A stretch of DNA of 64,000 bases from Brevibacillus panacihumi (GTDB lineage: Bacteria > Bacillota > Bacilli > Brevibacillales > Brevibacillaceae). The notes beneath the pieces are model-generated. The model was not told where the DNA came from. It searched no databases and saw only the letters and a list, made by a program, of their open reading frames with translations. The stretch covers positions 150,298-214,297 of the forward strand of contig NZ_RHHT01000027.1 in NCBI RefSeq assembly GCF_003710985.1. Direction: 5' to 3'. Shown here in pieces: positions 50,469-58,385 of this stretch; positions within the stretch are counted from its first letter, which is position 1; the number at the start of each line of letters is the position of its first letter. A program made the translations under genes and the position numbers.

Positions 50469-51572
50469 CTAGTGTTCTTTGATTACGTTGTAGAAGGTGT
50501 CGCGTTCGAGGGCGCGTTTGCCTGCGCCTTTGATCAGCCAGACCAGCTCATCTACTGTAAGGGCTTGCTGCGTCAAGGCTCCTGCCGAGTGGCTGATGCG
50601 TTCCTCGATCAAGGTGCCGTGTGCATCAGAGATCCCCATGGTCAGGGAGATTTGCGTCAGTTGGGTACCAATATTAATGAAGTAGGCTTTGATATGTTGG
50701 AAGTTGTCCAGCATCAGACGGCTGATCGCCATGGTTTTCAGGTCGTCAATCGCGGAATTGCGGCGCTTGATGCCTGCAGTCGCCTTGATTGGCTGTACGG
50801 CAAGCGGAATAAAGACCATGAAGCCATTGGTGTCGTCTTGCAGCTCACGCAGGCGAAGCATGTGAATCACACGCTCTTCCAAGGTCTCAATCGAGCCGTA
50901 AAGCATGGTCGTATGTGTCTTCAGTCCCAACTCGTGAGCAGTCCGGTGTACTTGCAGGTACATATCGGTGCTCGCTTTTTCCGGGCTCATCTTCATCCGG
51001 TAGCGTTCGGTCAGGATTTCGGCACCGCCGCCTGTCAGGCTTTGCAGACCGGCCTTCATCAATTCCTGCAGCACCTCGCGGATGGAGAGGCCAGAGATGC
51101 GGGAGAAGAATTCGATCTCCGCGCCAGTATACGATTTGAGCGTTACATCGGGATACGCTTTTCGCAGCGTACGCAGGGTATCCAGATAGTAGTCGAACGG
51201 CATGTGCTGGTTGTGACCGCCGACGATGTGGAATTCGCGGATGCCTGGATGATAACGCGTCTCTACATAATGGAGCAACTCTTCCATGCTCATGGTGTAG
51301 GCGCCATCTTCGCCTTGATCTCGACGGAATCCGCAAAATTTGCAATGCGCTTCGCAAACATTGGTCGGATTGATGTAAAGATTTTGTAAAAAATAAACAT
51401 TGTCACCATTTTTTTGCTGGTTGACGTAATTGGCGAGCTGGCCAATGGTGAGCAGGTCGTTGGAGTTGAATAGCGTTACGCCATCCTCCAGTGTCAGACG
51501 TTCGCCGTGTAGTACTTTTTCAGCAATACCAGCGAGCGATTTGTCTTGGATGGCAATAGTCTCTAGTGCCAT
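50469..51572 (-). CDS. mqnE: Aminofutalosine synthase (radical SAM)
   Basis: MqnE makes aminofutalosine from the enolpyruvyl benzoate product of MqnA and starts the futalosine route to menaquinone. The 367 residues include the SAM cluster cysteines in VCEAHCKFCGF, EFHIVGGHNQHMPFDYY and the MLYGSIET segment. The ATG at 51572 follows AAGGAAG. The other mqn genes are not in the window. The B. subtilis yut region has no counterpart, as that species uses the classical men pathway. Confidence 0.9.
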   Translation of the reverse strand: MALETIAIQDKSLAGIAEKVLHGERLTLEDGVTLFNSNDLLTIGQLANYVNQQKNGDNVYFLQNLYINPTNVCEAHCKFCGFRRDQGEDGAYTMSMEELLHYVETRYHPGIREFHIVGGHNQHMPFDYYLDTLRTLRKAYPDVTLKSYTGAEIEFFSRISGLSIREVLQELMKAGLQSLTGGGAEILTERYRMKMSPEKASTDMYLQVHRTAHELGLKTHTTMLYGSIETLEERVIHMLRLRELQDDTNGFMVFIPLAVQPIKATAGIKRRNSAIDDLKTMAISRLMLDNFQHIKAYFINIGTQLTQISLTMGISDAHGTLIEERISHSAGALTQQALTVDELVWLIKGAGKRALERDTFYNVIKEH

Positions 51573-51755
51573 TCCAATCACTTCCTTTCTACAAGTCGTA
51601 AAAAATCATACGGTCTATCGGACACAAGGGCATCTATATTATAAACTTCTTGTCATGACCGAACAACATCAGATGTCTTGCAAGTGTCGACTGTAAAAAA
51701 CTAACAAATATCGGCATTTTATGTCCGAAGTAACGAGAATGGTGGTAAATTTTGT

Positions 51756-51784
51756 TTGCTAAACCAAGGCAATTCTTGTAAAAT
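51756..51784 (+). promoter_or_regulatory. SigA promoter of the Spo0E-like gene
   Basis: TTGCTA and TAAAAT are separated by 17 bases. The start codon is 42 bases downstream. Confidence 0.55.
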
Positions 51785-51826
51785 GTAGGTATGAAAGCCT
51801 GATCTATGTATAGGAGGAGCTTCAAA

Positions 51827-52054
51827 ATGCGGGACATTTTACTCGAAAAAATCGAACTCCTTCGACAGCGAATGGTTAACATGGGGTTAGAGTTTGGGTT
51901 GGATCATCCAAAAGTCCTGGAATACAGTATCCAAATTGATCAACTGCATAACGAACTGAACCAGATCGATCATAGTCTGTCTAAGGTAGTAGATACTAGC
52001 AGTAAAAAATCGTATCGCTTTTATTTGCTGGAAAATAAAGCGCACTTTGCATAG
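51827..52054 (+). CDS. Spo0E-like aspartyl-phosphate phosphatase
   Basis: This 75-residue two-helix protein matches the Spo0E family, which dephosphorylates Spo0A~P and so delays sporulation. The family motif SxxxD occurs as YSIQIDQLHNEL near residue 34, preceded by IELLRQRMVNMGLEFGLDHPKVLE. AGGAGGAGC precedes the ATG. It has its own promoter and terminator. Paralogues usually exist elsewhere, so its specific target is not certain. Confidence 0.85.
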   Translation: MRDILLEKIELLRQRMVNMGLEFGLDHPKVLEYSIQIDQLHNELNQIDHSLSKVVDTSSKKSYRFYLLENKAHFA

Positions 52055-52076
52055 AGAGGGGCACCTCTCTTTTTTA
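52053..52076 (+). terminator. Terminator after the Spo0E-like gene
   Basis: AGAGAGG and CCTCTCT form a 7-bp stem with a 4-base loop, followed by T6. It starts at the stop codon. Confidence 0.8.
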
Positions 52077-52114
52077 TTTGGCTATAGAATGGGCTGCGCA
52101 AGTGTAGGGGAACC

Positions 52115-52144
52115 TTGTGGGAGAGGACGCTTCTTTTGTATACT
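52115..52144 (+). promoter_or_regulatory. SigA promoter of yutM
   Basis: TTGTGG and TATACT are separated by 18 bases. The start codon is 48 bases downstream. Confidence 0.5.
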
Positions 52145-52192
52145 ATATAGAGGAAGCAGGTGCTTCACGGGCCTGGCAAAGGAGGGAACAAA

Positions 52193-52552
52193 ATGATTAC
52201 ATTGACCGAGCAAGCCAGCTTGAAGGTAAAGGAAATGTTGGCCGCAGAAAATGATCCCAACGTGTTTTTGCGTGTCGGCGTTCGCCCAGGCGGTTGCAGC
52301 GGCTTCACCTACGGAATCGGCTGGGACAAGGAAATGAAGGAAGGCGACGAGACCTTCACACAGGATGGAATCAAAATTGTTGTCGACCAGGACAGCTATC
52401 TATACATCAAAGGCACCGAGATCGACTACAAGGATTCCATGATGGGCGGAGGCTTCTCCATTCATAACCCGAATGCGATCGCTTCCTGCGGCTGCGGTTC
52501 GTCGTTCAAGACGGCCTTGGCGAAGGGCAAGGAAGAGAAGTGTGACGATTAA
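52193..52552 (+). CDS. yutM: A-type Fe-S carrier (HesB/IscA/ErpA family), YutM
   Basis: This 119-residue protein carries and hands on Fe-S clusters. The three cluster cysteines are visible: Cys35 in RPGGCSGFTYG and Cys99 and Cys101 in ASCGCGSSF. It matches YutM/SufA-type proteins of Bacillales. AAAGGAGGG precedes the ATG. Together with YutI and the SufR-like regulator it makes the window rich in Fe-S assembly functions. Its terminator overlaps the ribosome binding site of the following microprotein. Confidence 0.93.
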   Translation: MITLTEQASLKVKEMLAAENDPNVFLRVGVRPGGCSGFTYGIGWDKEMKEGDETFTQDGIKIVVDQDSYLYIKGTEIDYKDSMMGGGFSIHNPNAIASCGCGSSFKTALAKGKEEKCDD

Positions 52553-52618
52553 TTGGCGTCAGCAATCCCGAAACGAACAAGAACAACCCCACATGTATGC
52601 TGTAGGGTTGCGGATAAC

Positions 52619-52665
52619 GACCTTCTTAACGGTGAAGTGCGACACCTCGTTAAGGAGGTCTTTTT
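52619..52665 (+). terminator. Terminator after yutM that also hides a Shine-Dalgarno sequence
   Basis: GACCTTCTTAACG and CGTTAAGGAGGTC form a 13-bp stem (one mismatch) followed by TTTTT. The 3' arm contains TAAGGAGG, a perfect Shine-Dalgarno at 8 bases from the ATG at 52667. If the hairpin forms, transcription stops; in readthrough RNA the hairpin would also block translation. Confidence 0.7.
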
Positions 52666-52666
52666 C

Positions 52667-52774
52667 ATGGGGTTAAGTAGTGCCAGAAGCGGAACGAGAG
52701 GGAAGTCTCGGATTACCAACAAAATGGATAAAAGTACCTTTCCTAGTGACGGATTGAGTCTTGATAAATTCTGA
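52667..52774 (+). CDS. Putative microprotein (35 aa)
   Basis: A 35-residue basic frame (start MGLSSARSGTRGKSR, end FPSDGLSLDKF) lies behind a perfect TAAGGAGG. It has no membrane helix or motif that I recognise. Its last bases overlap the promoter of the next gene. The ribosome binding site is inside the terminator stem, so it may be translated only under special conditions, or the site may be chance. Confidence 0.4.
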   Translation: MGLSSARSGTRGKSRITNKMDKSTFPSDGLSLDKF

Positions 52775-52789
52775 ATAAGACCCCATAAT
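52761..52789 (+). promoter_or_regulatory. SigA promoter of the gene at 52823
   Basis: TTGATA and CATAAT are separated by 17 bases, each with one mismatch. The start codon is 33 bases downstream. Confidence 0.6.
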
Positions 52790-52822
52790 AGGAACATGCG
52801 TTCGATATATGGGGTGATATGT

Positions 52823-53164
52823 ATGGCGAAGAAAATGGATGATCTATTCGATAGCATGAGGGTGGCATTGCCGGAACAGCGAGCAACTAATCTTGAGAAC
52901 AATGAAATCCTTGGGTTTGAGCCGCGTCCGGAAATCGACGAAGAGGATTTCGGCGAAATGTGCTTCCGGATCTATGATTCAACCCAGTATAACTACCCGA
53001 TCAATGTGAAGTGGTTCATTCCACAAAAAGGCGACTTCGGCACGTTCGAGTCCGCATGGGGCGTAGTGCGCGAGATTGATAAGAAGTACGAACAGTTCAA
53101 ACTCGTCAGCGATTGGGAGTCGCATTGGATAAACGTGCGGGATCTCGTGAGCGTAAAGAAGTGA
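52823..53164 (+). CDS. Hypothetical protein
   Basis: I do not recognise this 113-residue acidic protein (DEEDFGEMCFRIYDSTQYNYPINVKWF, GTFESAWGVVREIDKKYEQF). It is soluble. Proteins of such size and composition are often found on mobile elements, but no such element is visible here. GGGGTGAT precedes the ATG. It has its own promoter and a strong terminator, so it stands alone between yutM and the DinB gene. Confidence 0.7.
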   Translation: MAKKMDDLFDSMRVALPEQRATNLENNEILGFEPRPEIDEEDFGEMCFRIYDSTQYNYPINVKWFIPQKGDFGTFESAWGVVREIDKKYEQFKLVSDWESHWINVRDLVSVKK

Positions 53165-53172
53165 TCAGCGAA

Positions 53173-53208
53173 GGCCCAACGGCGAGAAATCGCGAATGGG
53201 CCGTTTTT
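53173..53208 (+). terminator. Terminator after the gene at 52823
   Basis: GGCCCA and TGGGCC enclose an inner GCGA-GAAA-TCGC hairpin, followed by T5. Confidence 0.85.
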
Positions 53209-53238
53209 ATTATTTAGGCATCGCCTCGCAAGTCCTAT

Positions 53239-53697
53239 CTATAGGTTCCTGTCCACCAAACTGGCGGATACCGGCTCGATCCCCAGCTCGCGCATCCAGA
53301 TGGAAAGCTGTCCGACGTGGTGAATTTCATGTGCAATGAGGTGGCGGAGAATGTCCCCTTGTGAGTAGGGACGGTCGTTCCAGGAAATGTCGACTAACTC
53401 ATGTTCGAGGTCGCTGGACCAGTTGTCGATGAAGGAGCGGACTTCGTGATGCCAGGAATCAGAAAGCTCCCTGACGAGTGAAAGCGTCTGGACCTGCTCA
53501 AAAGGAACCTGTACGTCTGGTTTTCCCGCAATTCCGCGAATCCAGCTGTATTCCACATCCACGATATGATACAGCGTGTAGAGAATGCTGCCCGCACCCC
53601 CGACACGGTTGACCAGCAATTCTTCATGGGGGACGAGTCGACAGCGTTCGAACCACTCAGCCCGTATTTGCCAGTTATACAAAAACAGCTTTTTCAT
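53239..53697 (-). CDS. DinB-family protein
   Basis: This 152-residue four-helix protein belongs to the DinB/YfiT metal-binding superfamily. The metal-binding histidines are in TLYHIVDVEYSW (His44) and in the C-terminal HLIAHEIHHVGQLSIW. Relatives are bacillithiol transferases or damage-induced proteins. Which reaction it performs is not known. The ATG at 53697 follows GGAGG. It is divergent from the DUF4173 gene. Confidence 0.87.
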   Translation of the reverse strand: MKKLFLYNWQIRAEWFERCRLVPHEELLVNRVGGAGSILYTLYHIVDVEYSWIRGIAGKPDVQVPFEQVQTLSLVRELSDSWHHEVRSFIDNWSSDLEHELVDISWNDRPYSQGDILRHLIAHEIHHVGQLSIWMRELGIEPVSASLVDRNL

Positions 53698-53838
53698 GAT
53701 CGAGTCCTCCAACCTCCTTTTGCCCCCCAGTGTATCCGATTTCTTCCTGCTTGTCTGGTGTATTTTTACATACTGTCTGTATCGGCTTCTGCTTCTTCCA
53801 CGTATCTACCGTTGAATATGCAAAAGGAGCGACGTGAG

Positions 53839-55338
53839 ATGACGGAAGGTACAGGACAAACAAGGATTTTGGGGTTAGGCGCAGGCTCGTTGGTTCTCGC
53901 CGTCTGGGCTGATATTTTGTTCTACGGCAAAGCGCCGGGAATCTCGTATCCTTTGTTTTTACTCAGTCTATACGGGTTGTTCTGGTGGCAAGCGAGAGCG
54001 AACGGCAGGATGAATATTGCTCGCCGTCACGCTTTTTCCCTGGGAATGACGGTGCCGATCCTGCTGCTTGCTTTTACATTTCTCTTATTCTCCAACTCCT
54101 TGTTCCACATCGCCAATTTTATGCTGGTTCCCTTTTTGTTCATCGTACAAACGATCCTGCTGACCGAGCGGAACCGCAAAAAGTGGTATACATTAGGCTT
54201 TCTCGGGAATTTGATTGAAATCGCTTTACTCTACACGCTGCGCCATATCCGCGTGCCTTTTGGCGGGATCAAAGAATGGATCAAAAGCAGGGTCGACCAG
54301 AAAAAGTATGGAGTCGGCAAAAAAATCGCGACCGGGATCGGAGTCTCGCTACCTATCTTGTTTGTGGTATTGTCCCTCTTGTCACAGGCAGACGGTGTGT
54401 TTGGGTTTTTCCTGGGTGAGATTCCCCGCCTGTTTTGGGAAACCGTTTCCGTGGAGACGCTGTTTCGCCTCTTCCTGATCGGGGCCTTGGCGATAGGCAT
54501 GTTTGCTTATTTTTTCACGTTAGTGGGCAAGTGGGAGCCCTTCGCAGAAGTTCCTGTACCGAACCAGGAGGAAAAGCCGATCGTCTGGGATGGAATTGTG
54601 CTGGCAACGATGTTGACGATTATCAATGTGGTGTACATTGCGTTTACAGCCGTTCAGATCTCGTACTTGTTTACGGGGGAGAAGATGCTTTTGCCCGAGG
54701 GCATGACCTATGCAGAGTACGCCAAAAACGGATTTAACGAATTGGTTATGGTCACGCTGATCAATTTTCTTATCCTGATTGCCACGATGCATTTTGCTTC
54801 GCGCGCAAAACACGGGGTCTATCGGGTCATTCAGGTCTTGCTCAGCTTGTTGACCGTATGTACAGGCTTCATGCTCTTTTCTGCGTACTTTCGGCTTTCG
54901 TTGTACGAAGCGGCTTACGGCTATACCTATTCGCGGTTGTTGGGCCACGCCTTCATGATGTATCTGTTGGTCGTGTTTCTCATCGGGCTGCTCAAAATCT
55001 GGCGTGGCGGCTTCTCCCTGGTCAAATACTACGCGATCGTCGGCTTGATCGCATACGTCGTAATCAACTACATCAACATCGATGCGATCATCGTGAAAAA
55101 CAACCTGGCACGCTATGCCGAGACCGGGAACATCGACCTGGATTATCTCACGAGGCTCTCAGATGACGCGTATCCTTATTTATTGGCTTTGACGAATGAT
55201 CCGCAGATGGGAGAGCGGGTGAAGAAGAGGCTGGAAATCCGCTTGGAAGAGGAGCGGGAGTCGGAGTGGAACTGGCAATCGTTCAATCTGTCTACGTATC
55301 TGGCGATGAAAAAGGTGGAGGAAGCAATAGGGAATTGA
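53839..55338 (+). CDS. DUF4173 membrane protein
   Basis: This 499-residue protein has about eleven or twelve hydrophobic segments and the C-terminal soluble tail of the DUF4173 family (INYINIDAIIVKNNLARYAETG and LDYLTRLSDDAYPYLLAL). No function is known; relatives lie near two-component systems or signalling proteins. The ATG at 53839 follows AAGGAG by 9 bases. An ATG at 53818 puts this site inside the gene and is rejected. Confidence 0.85.
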   Translation: MTEGTGQTRILGLGAGSLVLAVWADILFYGKAPGISYPLFLLSLYGLFWWQARANGRMNIARRHAFSLGMTVPILLLAFTFLLFSNSLFHIANFMLVPFLFIVQTILLTERNRKKWYTLGFLGNLIEIALLYTLRHIRVPFGGIKEWIKSRVDQKKYGVGKKIATGIGVSLPILFVVLSLLSQADGVFGFFLGEIPRLFWETVSVETLFRLFLIGALAIGMFAYFFTLVGKWEPFAEVPVPNQEEKPIVWDGIVLATMLTIINVVYIAFTAVQISYLFTGEKMLLPEGMTYAEYAKNGFNELVMVTLINFLILIATMHFASRAKHGVYRVIQVLLSLLTVCTGFMLFSAYFRLSLYEAAYGYTYSRLLGHAFMMYLLVVFLIGLLKIWRGGFSLVKYYAIVGLIAYVVINYINIDAIIVKNNLARYAETGNIDLDYLTRLSDDAYPYLLALTNDPQMGERVKKRLEIRLEEERESEWNWQSFNLSTYLAMKKVEEAIGN

Positions 55339-55415
55339 TAGACAACGGATAGATCGTGTGTGATAGATTTAGAGGGTATGATCCCCATATCTTTTTGCAA
55401 AGGGAGGTCATAGAC

Positions 55416-55508
55416 ATGAAAATCCTTATTGCCATTATCGCGGTTGCTGGGCTGCTTACTGCTCTAGCAGCGCTCTATGTCAGCTTGAAAAACCGAAGAG
55501 ATCGTTAG
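55416..55508 (+). CDS. Small single-pass membrane protein (30 aa)
   Basis: A 30-residue frame behind AAAGGGAGG encodes a hydrophobic helix (ILIAIIAVAGLLTALAALYV) and a basic tail (SLKNRRDR). It lies between the DUF4173 gene and the phosphoesterase gene. No homologue is known to me. The strong ribosome binding site and helix pattern support it. Confidence 0.65.
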   Translation: MKILIAIIAVAGLLTALAALYVSLKNRRDR

Positions 55509-55554
55509 CAATATTCGCGGTCCGCTCGTTATCTGAAAAAAGGGTGTGAAAACA

Positions 55555-56367
55555 ATGAGCCACCTCCTTTTCATATGCATCATGATAGGTATGGCAATGC
55601 TGCTGTATCACACCTTTCTGGTACGCACGACCATTGTCGAATGCCGTGCGCCCCGTCTGCCAGCACTCACTCTGATTCACATCACGGATCTTCACGGACG
55701 TACGCATTTTTTGAATGGCTCGCTGCATCGTCTCATCAACAAGTGGCAGCCGGATCTCGTCTGTGTGACCGGAGATCTGGTCCAGTTTCGTAGGCAATTG
55801 AAACGCGTAATGGGAGAGATCGGCAGAATCGAGGCGAGAGAGGGCATCTTTTTTGTTCCCGGCAATTACGAGCGGGAAGAGAAACGCGTCATCGGCAAAT
55901 TGCGTTATACCGATCAGGAGTACGAGAGGATGAAGCGGGTGTGGGAAGGGTCCATGCGAGTCTTGGAAAACCAAGGCATCGCGGTTCCTTTTGAAAATAA
56001 GATCCTTTATCTTTACGGCTTCGACAATTCCGTCTATGGAAATGAAAAATACGTCCCGCAGCATAGGGAAGAAGAACCGGACTATACGGTTTTCCTGGCC
56101 CATTCGCCGAACATCATTTCTTATATAGAAGAAAGAGGATTGCGGGCAGATTTGCTGCTGACTGGTCATACACACGGCGGGCAAGTCAGATTGTTCGGCA
56201 AAACATGGGGGGCGTACAAGCATTTTCACGTAGGAGTCAAGCCAGACAATCGCGTTGGTCTTTTTGCGATCAGTCGGGGGCTCGGAACAACCAAATTGCC
56301 TGTACGCTTCGGTTGTTTCCCAGAAATCACGGTTTATCGCTTTAATTCCGATCGGATTTCCCTTTAG
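55555..56367 (+). CDS. Membrane-anchored metallophosphoesterase (YkuE/YaeI-like)
   Basis: This 270-residue calcineurin-like phosphoesterase has an N-terminal hydrophobic helix (about 1-20) and the metal motifs HITDLHGR near 45, TGDLVQ near 72, PGNYERE near 105, and GHTHGGQVRL near 205. In place of the usual GNHD it has GNYE, so one metal ligand may be changed. Relatives hydrolyse UDP-linked lipids or phospholipids. GGGTGTG precedes the ATG, and an in-frame GTG at 55546 is possible. Confidence 0.85.
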   Translation: MSHLLFICIMIGMAMLLYHTFLVRTTIVECRAPRLPALTLIHITDLHGRTHFLNGSLHRLINKWQPDLVCVTGDLVQFRRQLKRVMGEIGRIEAREGIFFVPGNYEREEKRVIGKLRYTDQEYERMKRVWEGSMRVLENQGIAVPFENKILYLYGFDNSVYGNEKYVPQHREEEPDYTVFLAHSPNIISYIEERGLRADLLLTGHTHGGQVRLFGKTWGAYKHFHVGVKPDNRVGLFAISRGLGTTKLPVRFGCFPEITVYRFNSDRISL

Positions 56368-56488
56368 TTCACCAATCCTTTGCCAGTTTGTCATGGTTCG
56401 TTCACAGATTGCCATATATTGGACGACATGAATTCAGTACAATGAATATGTAAAGATCATTATAAGATTTTAGAAAGAAGGGTCTCCT

Positions 56489-56878
56489 ATGAAAAAGAAG
56501 TGGGGTTTGCTGGTGTCGGCAGTTGCCGTATCCGCGATGTTAATGACAGCATGTGGTGGGGAAACAAATAACCAGGCTGCCAGTGGCAACGAGGCTGCTC
56601 CCGCTGCGGCTTCTTCTGGAACACAGGTAAATATCGAAGCGAGCAACTGGAAATTCAACCAGGATACATTTGAAGTAAAAGCTGGCGAGGAATTCACGAT
56701 CAACTTCAAATCCACCGAGGGCTTCCACGGAATCGGAATTGAAGGTCTCGATGTAGACCTGCAAAAAGACGGCAGCAAAACATTGAAAGTCGACGAGCCA
56801 GGCGAGTATAAAATCTTCTGCAACATTATTTGCGGACCGGACCATGGAAAAATGGTTGCTACACTGGTCGTAAAATAA
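56489..56878 (+). CDS. CuA-type cupredoxin lipoprotein
   Basis: This 129-residue lipoprotein has a signal peptide with a lipobox (LMTACGG, Cys22), a low-complexity Ala/Ser/Asn linker and a cupredoxin domain. The metal site is His80 and Cys111, Cys115, His119 and Met122 in CNIICGPDHGKM. This CxxxCxxxHxxM pattern is that of the CuA centre in cytochrome oxidase subunit II. The domain lacks the membrane helices of subunit II. It may be a copper carrier or an electron donor. GAAAGAAGG precedes the ATG. Confidence 0.88.
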   Translation: MKKKWGLLVSAVAVSAMLMTACGGETNNQAASGNEAAPAAASSGTQVNIEASNWKFNQDTFEVKAGEEFTINFKSTEGFHGIGIEGLDVDLQKDGSKTLKVDEPGEYKIFCNIICGPDHGKMVATLVVK

Positions 56879-56906
56879 GCGGCATAACCAAATGACATCA
56901 AACCAA

Positions 56907-56941
56907 GCACTTTGTCCGATTAGCGGGCAGGGTGCTTTTTT
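56907..56941 (+). terminator. Terminator after the cupredoxin gene
   Basis: GCACTTTGTCCG pairs with CGGGCAGGGTGC (several G-T pairs), followed by T7. Confidence 0.75.
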
Positions 56942-57030
56942 CATACATATTTTACCTTGAGATGGTGCATGGTATAGAAGGAAGGTTTACAGGCAACGAA
57001 CAGGACGCATGTGGCAGGAAAAGGAGATGG

Positions 57031-57390
57031 ATGGTTCTGGAGAAAAAGAAGTATTACGTCACGCTGCAAGCGGGCACGACTGTTGCTGAAATCCGCGACG
57101 TAAAAGGAACCTCTGCTTATGATTACGAAATCGAGGCTTCAGAAGTAGAGGTAGGGATGCTGCGGGATTTGTTCAACAACTGCGTCCATGGCGACTTCAT
57201 GATGTGGATGCACAGTCACACGCTATGGTCCGATATGCCTGATCGGGATAATGATGAGTACGATGACAACCTGCGGTCCATTTACCAAATCATCTACCGT
57301 CTTGGAACTCCCAAAACCAGAAGCGATCTGGAGCAGATGGGACTTGTAGAGGCCTTGCGGCTGGATCAGGAAGATTTGCGCCCGTTCTAG
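57031..57390 (+). CDS. Hypothetical protein
   Basis: I do not recognise this 119-residue acidic protein (start MVLEKKKYYVTLQAGTTVAEIRDVKG; DFMMWMHSHTLWSDMPDRDNDEYDDN). It has no signal peptide or helix. Similar small hypothetical proteins occur in Bacillales, as far as I remember, but no function is known. The ATG at 57031 follows AAAGGAG with a short spacing of 4 bases, so the start is not fully certain. Confidence 0.65.
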   Translation: MVLEKKKYYVTLQAGTTVAEIRDVKGTSAYDYEIEASEVEVGMLRDLFNNCVHGDFMMWMHSHTLWSDMPDRDNDEYDDNLRSIYQIIYRLGTPKTRSDLEQMGLVEALRLDQEDLRPF

Positions 57391-57445
57391 GTATTGTTTG
57401 CTGTGAGCCTATTCAATCAATTGGAATCAATAAGGAGTGAGCGGG

Positions 57446-57976
57446 ATGAAGCAATGGAAAAAAGGAATCGTCACGACAGCACTTGCAATGGGATTGGTCA
57501 TGCCGATAGGGGCACAGGCACAATCGATTCAGGCACAGCCTCTATCCAATCCGGGAGCTGTCACAAGCGTACCTGAACAGGAAAGCCAGGATCATCATGG
57601 ACATCACAAGTTCAAGATGCGGCTGAGTGTACATCAAAAAATGTACATGACGCTGCTGGCCGAAAAATACACTCCAAAGCAAGCGGCTGAGTGGCAATCG
57701 GTGTTTAAGGAAAGGGAAAGACTGATCGGGGAGCTGAAGGCAGCTCGGAAGACCTCCAGCCAAGAGGGAAAAATGAACAAGCAGGCAAAAACCGAGAGCG
57801 AGGATGCCGATCATCGCGCCCACATGGAGAAGTCCAGACAGGTGTACAAAGAATTCCATGCGGCGATCGAGTCTGGAGAAGAAGCGAAAATCAAGGAAGT
57901 GCTGCCGAAGCTGCTGGAGCAGATGAAAGCGAAGAATGAGCGCCTGGCGAAAAAAGTGGCAGAGGCAAAAAAATAA
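57446..57976 (+). CDS. Secreted, highly charged hypothetical protein
   Basis: This 176-residue protein has a signal peptide (about 1-24, PIGAQAQ) and a mature part rich in Lys, Glu and His with a HHGHH stretch and two long helices. I do not recognise the family. It resembles helical metal- or chaperone-like secreted proteins of the Spy/CpxP kind only in composition. AAGGAG precedes the ATG. It converges with the zinc-ribbon gene with 6 bases between stops. Confidence 0.65.
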   Translation: MKQWKKGIVTTALAMGLVMPIGAQAQSIQAQPLSNPGAVTSVPEQESQDHHGHHKFKMRLSVHQKMYMTLLAEKYTPKQAAEWQSVFKERERLIGELKAARKTSSQEGKMNKQAKTESEDADHRAHMEKSRQVYKEFHAAIESGEEAKIKEVLPKLLEQMKAKNERLAKKVAEAKK

Positions 57977-57982
57977 GGTTAA

Positions 57983-58264
57983 CTAGGAGGGGCGTATGGG
58001 AAATGCGCCCTTTTTGGTATTCCATTCTTCGATGATGACGGTGCGCTCTGCCGCACAATTGGGGCACCAGCATGCATGCAGGCAGTGATGGTGGAGCAGA
58101 TCCGAATAGCCATTGTCGAGCTTGGCGTCATCGATCTCCCGGTATGGACTGTATTGGCCGTAATAATCGTAAAGCCGTCCGCCGTCTAGTAACGTGGTTT
58201 GGCAAAGGGGGCAATCCTCCTGAAGCGTTTCAAAACCGTTGCATACTGGACAGAGATAACTCAT
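57983..58264 (-). CDS. Zinc-ribbon protein, hypothetical
   Basis: This 93-residue protein has an N-terminal CPVC-x10-CPLC pair (residues 5-22) and a second CxCPNC near 67, enough for one or two zinc ribbons. The middle is Asp/Tyr-rich (YYGQYSPYREIDD). I know similar short proteins in Bacillales but no function. GGAGGCG precedes the ATG, 9 bases away. Confidence 0.75.
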   Translation of the reverse strand: MSYLCPVCNGFETLQEDCPLCQTTLLDGGRLYDYYGQYSPYREIDDAKLDNGYSDLLHHHCLHACWCPNCAAERTVIIEEWNTKKGAFPIRPS

Positions 58265-58335
58265 AGCGATGGCGCCTCCCGAGCATGAATTTCCTTTTTA
58301 CTGTGTGCGAACAGGGAGGAAGGTATGCAGAAGGC

Positions 58336-58376
58336 AAAAAAGTCCTGCACAGCTCAGTGAGGAGCGGCAGGACTTT
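58336..58376. terminator. Terminator of yumC
   Basis: AAAAGTCCTGC and GCAGGACTTTT form a perfect 11-bp stem with A and T runs on both sides. Confidence 0.85.
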
Positions 58377-58385
58377 TGGCAGTCA

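Noticed and set aside
53566..53838. Upstream extension of the DUF4173 frame
   Set aside because: It overlaps the divergent DinB gene and has no ribosome binding site, while AAGGAG precedes the ATG at 53839.
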